This document shows positions 6,611 through 9,693 of a stretch of 9,693 nt of DNA, one piece after another. Source of the DNA: Acidimicrobiales bacterium. GTDB lineage: Bacteria; Actinomycetota; Acidimicrobiia; Acidimicrobiales; RAAP-2. The position numbers were made by a program, and so were the translations under genes. The stretch lies in contig JADGOD010000246.1 of NCBI GenBank assembly GCA_017883125.1, forward strand, positions 1 to 9,693, in the 5' to 3' direction. Each line of letters begins with the position of its first letter. The stretch's first letter is position 1. The notes under the pieces are model-generated. The model was not told where the DNA came from. It ran no database searches and was given only the letters and a program-made list of their open reading frames with translations.

Positions 6611-6882
6611 GCCAAGCCGAGATCCGCCTTGACCTGCTCCCACGGGATCGGTAACTCTCCGGTTGCCTCCATCTCCGCCCGCGCCCCTTCGGCTGCTCGG
6701 ATGTCGGCCATGTCGTCGGCCAACGCGATGATGCCGTCCAGATCATCGGCGTCGATCACGGCGGCAACGCGATGACCACGTCGAGTCAGGTAGATGGGCT
6801 CATGCTCGGAACGTGCCTGATCGATCACCGCCGCTAGCTGCTTGCGCGCCTCTGTGATGTTGAGTGATCCGGTCGTGCCCAT
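6607..6882 (-). CDS. Phd/YefM-family antitoxin
   Basis: A 91-residue antitoxin. The N-terminal part (about 6-52) is the Phd/YefM DNA-binding fold: SLNITEARKQLAAVIDQA (6-23), then EPIYLTRRGHRVAAVID (28-44) and DDLDGI. The acidic C-terminal half (54-91) is the expected toxin-neutralising segment and ends WEQVKADLGLA. I chose the ATG at 6882. An in-frame ATG at 6897 would add MYNKY, and neither start has a Shine-Dalgarno site. A TACAAT -10-like box (6895-6890) ends 7 nt before the ATG at 6882, which would give a leaderless or nearly leaderless message. The overlap with the toxin gene implies coupled translation, and the antitoxin is expected to repress its own promoter. Confidence 0.93.
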   Translation of the reverse strand: MGTTGSLNITEARKQLAAVIDQARSEHEPIYLTRRGHRVAAVIDADDLDGIIALADDMADIRAAEGARAEMEATGELPIPWEQVKADLGLA

Positions 6883-6916
6883 GTACTTATTGTACATATA
6901 TCTCATCTGATGTACA
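6881..6916 (-). promoter_or_regulatory. palindromic operator/promoter of the toxin-antitoxin operon
   Basis: Three copies of the palindromic core TGTACA or a near match: ATGTAC at 6881-6886, TGTACAT at 6891-6897 and ATGTACA at 6910-6916. The first two form the inverted pair ATGTAC-5 nt-GTACAT. The second and third form TGTACAT-12 nt-ATGTACA. On the - strand the sequence also contains TACAAT, a near-consensus -10 box (6895-6890). Repressor binding by the Phd-like antitoxin would therefore cover both the promoter and the start codon. Phd/YefM antitoxins are known to bind short palindromes at their own promoters. Confidence 0.6.
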
Positions 6917-6961
6917 GAAGAGACCGCACGAAGGTGCCGGTGATCGGGAGCTCCGGCCCAG

Positions 6962-7094
6962 TGCTGGGGGCATCTCTCGTGTGTCGCACGGACCCGGCGT
7001 TCTGGGCCCCCTGTGACTGAGGGGAGATGAACCCATCTGGATGAAGGAGTTTGGCTGCACCCATGACCGGTAGCGAGGGGATGCCCCCATAGCA
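6962..7094 (-). repeat. 133-bp non-coding element with inverted terminal repeats (copy 1)
   Basis: The ends are imperfect inverted repeats of about 18-22 bp. The left end reads TGCTGGGGGCATCTCTCG (6962-6979), and the right end (7073-7094) is its complement apart from small indels. A perfect 9-bp core, GGGGGCATC (6966-6974) and GATGCCCCC (7080-7088), lies within them. The interior contains a hairpin CCCCT-7 nt-AGGGG (about 7008-7024). A related stretch in the opposite orientation lies at 9412-9445. There is no transposase inside and no obvious target duplication. It sits between the divergent antitoxin and SDR genes and could be a MITE-like relic, the end of a lost insertion sequence, or a structured RNA. 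Confidence 0.6.
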
Positions 7095-7191
7095 AGGTTT
7101 GCGATGGATCGGGTTCGCCTTGAGATCCCTCGACCGATGTGTGATGCAGGATGTGCAGTGGGAAGCCAGCGCGGCGGGATCGGAGACCAAG

Positions 7192-7920
7192 ATGGAGATC
7201 GATGGGTCGGTGTGCATCGTCACGGGGGCGTCGTCGGGTATCGGTGCCGCAACCGCCAGACTGCTGAGCCGTTCAGGGGCACGAGTCGTGCTCGCTGCAC
7301 GACGGACTGACCGGCTCGAGGCGCTGGCCGCTGAGCTGCCTGCCTCGCTTGCCGTCACGACAGACCTGACGATCCTTGGGGACATCCAGCGACTCGTCGA
7401 CACGGCGATCGCCACCTTCGGCCGAATCGACGTTCTCGTGAACGACGCGGGCCAGGGGCTCCACGTCCCCATCGACGAGATCGATCCTGAGGACCTCCGG
7501 GCGGTCTTCGAACTGAACGTTGTGGCACCTCTCGTGGCGAGCCAGGCCGTCCTCCCCATCATGCGGGCACAGGGCGCCGGGACGATCGTCAACGTCAGCT
7601 CTGCGACGTCGCTTCGGGTGATCCCCGGGATCGGTGGCTATGCCGCAACGAAGTCAGCGCTGAACATGATCTCCCAGGTGAGCCGCTTGGAGCTCGAGCC
7701 TCAGGGCATCTCAGTCTCCGTCGTCTATCCGTCGGTGACCGCAACCGAGTTCCACGACAAGCTCCGCGCCGGGCACCTGGCAACCGTTGCATGGAGCATC
7801 ACGCCCGATCCGCCCGAACTTGCAGCGCGAGCCATCGCCTTCGCCATCTCCACCGGTGAGGCACACGTCCTTGTCGCCGACCCGCCTAGGCCGATCGTGC
7901 CGGGCCCCGGGTTGGTCTGA
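7192..7920 (+). CDS. short-chain dehydrogenase/reductase (classical SDR)
   Basis: A 242-residue NADP(H)-type oxidoreductase; the substrate cannot be told from sequence. I chose the ATG at 7192 because GGAG lies at about 7182-7185 and the Rossmann strand starts at once (MEIDGSVCIVTGASSGIG); upstream in-frame starts at 7099 and 7144 add no SDR sequence. Motifs are TGASSGIG (11-18), R37-R38 after beta-2 (favouring NADP), the active site N109, S137, Y150 (YAATK) and K154, and PSVTATEF after beta-6. The usual NNAG motif after beta-4 reads NDAG (84-87), an uncommon change at a structural position. Length (about 240-250) and order match classical SDRs such as 3-oxoacyl-ACP reductase-like enzymes. 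It reads away from the toxin-antitoxin pair, with the repeat at 6962-7094 in its upstream region. Confidence 0.93.
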   Translation: MEIDGSVCIVTGASSGIGAATARLLSRSGARVVLAARRTDRLEALAAELPASLAVTTDLTILGDIQRLVDTAIATFGRIDVLVNDAGQGLHVPIDEIDPEDLRAVFELNVVAPLVASQAVLPIMRAQGAGTIVNVSSATSLRVIPGIGGYAATKSALNMISQVSRLELEPQGISVSVVYPSVTATEFHDKLRAGHLATVAWSITPDPPELAARAIAFAISTGEAHVLVADPPRPIVPGPGLV

Positions 7921-7928
7921 AGGAGCCG

Positions 7929-7964
7929 ATGATCATGAACGTGCACAACGTGATCCCGGGCTGA
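7929..7964 (+). other. 11-codon ORF with good ribosome-binding site after the SDR
   Basis: The sequence GAAGGAG (7919-7925) overlaps the SDR stop and precedes two in-frame ATGs (7929 and 7935). The reading frame gives MIMNVHNVIPG and then stops. The well-placed site suggests the start of a former downstream gene that has been truncated. It could also be chance in purine-rich sequence. Confidence 0.25.
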
Positions 7965-7980
7965 GTGCGCCCGCGTCATC

Positions 7981-8013
7981 GAGGGACCGTGGGTCTGCAG
8001 AGACGGGTCCCTC
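7981..8013 (+). terminator. strong hairpin downstream of the SDR gene
   Basis: A perfect 8-bp stem, GAGGGACC (7981-7988) with GGTCCCTC (8006-8013), encloses a second small dyad GTCT-GCAG-AGAC (7993-8004). It lies about 60 bp after the SDR stop. No T-run follows, so it would be a non-canonical terminator, as is common in high-GC actinobacteria. Confidence 0.5.
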
Positions 8014-8278
8014 TGTTGGAGAACCTCGAGACTCCGGCATCCTCGATGTCAAGTGGCTAGGGATCCTCGCCATAACCAGGCAGTGGGGCCGCGCCTGACG
8101 ACCCCGAGGTGCCTCCACGCCCCATCGGCCGGGCAGCGAGGGCACTCGTGCAGGGGGCGAGCGTCTTGAGCGCTGCTTCAACATGTGGAGATCCCACGTG
8201 GCGATACCAACCTCAGATCTTCTCCGAGGCAATTCAGGCGGTATCCCAGATGGGAGGACCTTCGACGATGCAGCTCCT

Positions 8279-8377
8279 GTGGAGTTGGCAACGCTGGATC
8301 ATCAGCGAGTCGAACACCTCGTTCACCGCTGCCGCGTGAGCCTTCGCGCTGTCGATCACGGCCAGTACCGGTTGGGT
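8279..8377 (-). pseudogene. fragment of an IS256-family (Mutator-type) transposase
   Basis: On the - strand this stretch reads VTQPVLAVIDSAKAH, then AAVNEVFDSLMIQRCQLH. It matches the central catalytic region of IS256-type transposases, whose consensus includes a VIDG-x-KAL block containing the second catalytic Asp, then AVxxVFG and QRCQ-x-HK. The homology stops right after QRCQLHR, where the frame changes to unrelated residues and ends at 8234. The flanking sequence upstream (about 8378-8443) resembles the transposase only vaguely. The G after the Asp and the KAL are changed (IDSAKAH), so the fragment is decayed and cannot encode an active enzyme. It marks an old insertion between the SDR and nitroreductase genes. 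Confidence 0.65.
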
Positions 8378-8475
8378 GACGGCACGGCCTACGTCAACAC
8401 CCGCTGGAGCTCTGTGCTCAATCTGTTGAGCCGACTCAGCAGCGGCCCTGAGCTGACCGCGGCGTGCCGAGCGAA

Positions 8476-9132
8476 TCACCATTGGTCGTGATGCACGACC
8501 TCCTGGAGCGGGCGGCGGGTCAGCGGTCCGAACGGTCTGTCCGGCCACCCCATCGGGATCATGGCGGCCATCGTCCGGTCGTCGGGAATGGCGAGGAGGT
8601 CTCGGAGGCCAGGTTCAACCCACCGGTGCAAGGTGGTGAAGGCTGCGCCGAGGCCCAGCGCTCGCGCTGCGACGATCAGGTTCTGTGCAGCCGCGTAGAC
8701 GGCGGAGTACATGTTGGTGATATCCGGCTGATCTGGTGGATAGAGGTTTGCGCCGCACACAAAGATGATCACCGGTACGTCGGCGAGGGTGGCGACGAGG
8801 TTCTGGACCCCTTCTCGAGTTCGACGAGCGGTCGCATCGGCAGTGTCGGGCGCGGGTGAGCCGGTCCGCTGAGCGGGGCGTGCTTTCGGCATGTCCTCGA
8901 ACAGCCGCCCGATCCTCTCTCGCACATCGGCGTTCTGCACGACCACGAAGTCCCAGGGTTGAGTGTTGTCGGGGCTCGACGCCCGCGTCGCAGCCCAGAG
9001 CACCTGGTCGATGAGGGCCGGTGGCACCGGATCGCTTCGAAGCCACCGCATGGATCGAGCAGTGCCCATCGCCTCGAGGGCATCGATGGGGGCGGGGGCC
9101 TCGCTGTCGGGAGGAACGGTCGGCTGGTCCAT
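8476..9132 (-). CDS. FMN-dependent nitroreductase family protein
   Basis: A 218-residue flavoenzyme of the nitroreductase fold, expected to use FMN and NAD(P)H to reduce nitro compounds, quinones or similar acceptors; the physiological substrate is unknown. Family marks are the FMN-phosphate segment TARSMRWL (24-31, with R26, S27 and R29), ATRASSPDNTQPWDFVVV (48-65), the mid-domain NMYSAVYAAAQNLIVAARALGLGAAFTT, and the conserved ending IPMGWPDRPFGPLTRRPLQEVVHHDQW. I chose the ATG at 9132, which gives the usual length with a short Pro-rich N-terminus. No ribosome-binding site precedes it, so M22 (behind GAGG) or a leaderless start are alternatives. The gene is alone and convergent with the SDR gene across the transposase relic. 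Confidence 0.92.
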   Translation of the reverse strand: MDQPTVPPDSEAPAPIDALEAMGTARSMRWLRSDPVPPALIDQVLWAATRASSPDNTQPWDFVVVQNADVRERIGRLFEDMPKARPAQRTGSPAPDTADATARRTREGVQNLVATLADVPVIIFVCGANLYPPDQPDITNMYSAVYAAAQNLIVAARALGLGAAFTTLHRWVEPGLRDLLAIPDDRTMAAMIPMGWPDRPFGPLTRRPLQEVVHHDQW

Positions 9133-9693
9133 GCAGGAAGAACTTATCGGGTCTCGACGAACGGGGATCGTGGTGCGGCCGCGGAGTGCCTCGCGTCGAC
9201 AAGTGTCGGACACGGCCTGTGGCTCGTCTTGTTCAGCTCGATCGTCGGGCCCACTCTGAGGATCGCGTCGCGTCTGGTCGAAGCGATGGCTCCTCCTTGA
9301 GGGGAAGCCGTCATGGTCTCGAGCGGTGGTCGCCGGGTGGCGCTCAAGACGCTCGCCCGCCCATCCCCGAAGTGTTGTTACACGGGTGATCCTCGGAGCT
9401 CGAGGCCGGGTGGGTCCATCTCCCCTCGATCACAGGGGGGCCTGAGCGCCGCTGAAGGCCCAGATGACTTGGCGGGATCTCATCGAAGTGCCGTAGCACC
9501 CCACGTGGCCGGTTTGGGGATGCCCTGGGGATTGCTCGCTGTTGCGGTGATCCGCAAGGCATATGGTGGACTGAGGGATCATCTGGCCCCACTCCGGTGT
9601 CGATCGAGTTCCTCCTTAGCTGCCGCCAGGCCGACAACCGTGCGGCGGCCCATTGGAGAGCCGTGTCCGCAGCAGGCGAATCACACGTTGGAA
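9133..9693. other. 561-bp stretch without a recognisable gene
   Basis: It holds the promoter side of the nitroreductase gene and the repeat copy around 9360-9525. A - strand frame is open from the window edge to 9344 and a + strand frame from an ATG at 9520 to the window edge. Neither has a ribosome-binding site at a start codon or any similarity I recognise, and they overlap the repeat. The sequence is probably non-coding or decayed. Confidence 0.45.
9360..9525 (+). repeat. second, inverted and diverged copy of the 6962-7094 element
   Basis: The core at 9412-9445 matches the reverse complement of 7001-7034 with only a few differences. It shares the uninterrupted blocks CATCTCCCCTC (11 bp) and TCACAGGGGG (10 bp) at the same spacing. 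Both copies keep a CCCCT/AGGGG stem with a 7-nt loop, and the only changes in this hairpin are in the loop. Outer boundaries are approximate: CATCCCC near 9362-9368 and GGGGATG at 9516-9522 form an inverted pair resembling the ends of copy 1. Outside the core the similarity is weak. Confidence 0.55.

Larger units (their letters stand above)
7965..8475. other. non-coding region with terminator hairpin and transposase relic
   Basis: This 511-bp stretch lies between the 11-codon ORF and the end of the nitroreductase gene. It holds the hairpin at 7981-8013 and the IS256-type fragment at 8279-8377. Other open frames on both strands have no ribosome-binding sites or recognisable motifs. It is probably decayed mobile DNA. 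Confidence 0.5.

Noticed and set aside
6903..7592. - strand open frame covering the antitoxin upstream region and the start of the SDR
   Set aside because: It runs antisense through well-supported SDR sequence and the non-coding repeat, and its translation is Ser/Ala/Arg-rich without motifs.
9344..9637. - strand frame open to the window edge as a partial gene
   Set aside because: The translation is Pro/Arg/Ser-rich low-complexity sequence with no recognisable motif. It overlaps the non-coding repeat and has no ribosome-binding site at an ATG.
9520..9693. + strand frame starting MPWGLLAVAVIRKAYGG as a truncated gene
   Set aside because: There is no ribosome-binding site and no family similarity, and in GC-rich DNA a 58-codon open frame is expected by chance.
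1..9693. CRISPR array, rRNA or prophage genes
   Set aside because: No regularly spaced repeats, rRNA-like segments, or phage structural or integrase genes are seen anywhere in the window.

Overview
The window is high-GC DNA with strongly GC-biased third codon positions and good Shine-Dalgarno sites before several genes. The gene content (two-repeat DUF4389 membrane protein, short-form 6-phosphogluconate dehydrogenase, GerW/YtfJ-like protein, actinobacterial-style nitroreductase) suggests a chromosomal segment of an Actinomycetota bacterium, possibly of the Acidimicrobiia type. This placement is inferred from gene content and composition only; there is no rRNA or other phylogenetic marker here.

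Left part (1-2920): a DUF4389 membrane protein on the + strand (112-840), a hemerythrin-like protein on the - strand (1277-1891) and a GerW/YtfJ-family protein on the + strand (2273-2695). Long gaps of 380-440 bp separate them, and I see no intact genes in those gaps.

Centre (2921-6208): a compact - strand operon for the oxidative pentose phosphate pathway, transcribed gnd -> pgl -> a 51-codon ORF -> zwf. The genes are separated by 1 nt, separated by 3 nt, and overlapped by 4 nt. Together the three enzymes convert glucose-6-phosphate to ribulose-5-phosphate, CO2 and two reduced nicotinamide cofactors. Residues that normally contact the NADP 2'-phosphate are missing in zwf, and an Asp sits at the NAD-type position in gnd, so both enzymes may use NAD+. 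The 51-codon ORF fits exactly between pgl and zwf and matches no family I recognise.

Right part (6209-9693): a more accessory-like region. It has a type II toxin-antitoxin pair (Phd/YefM-like antitoxin, RelE/ParE-like toxin) behind a palindromic operator, an SDR oxidoreductase, a decayed IS256-type transposase fragment and an FMN nitroreductase. A short structured non-coding repeat occurs twice in inverted orientation (about 6962-7094 and about 9360-9525), flanking the SDR / transposase remnant / nitroreductase segment. A weaker possible third copy lies near 1171-1206. This repeat, the 51-codon ORF and the predicted cofactor shift of the pentose phosphate enzymes are the observations most worth following up.
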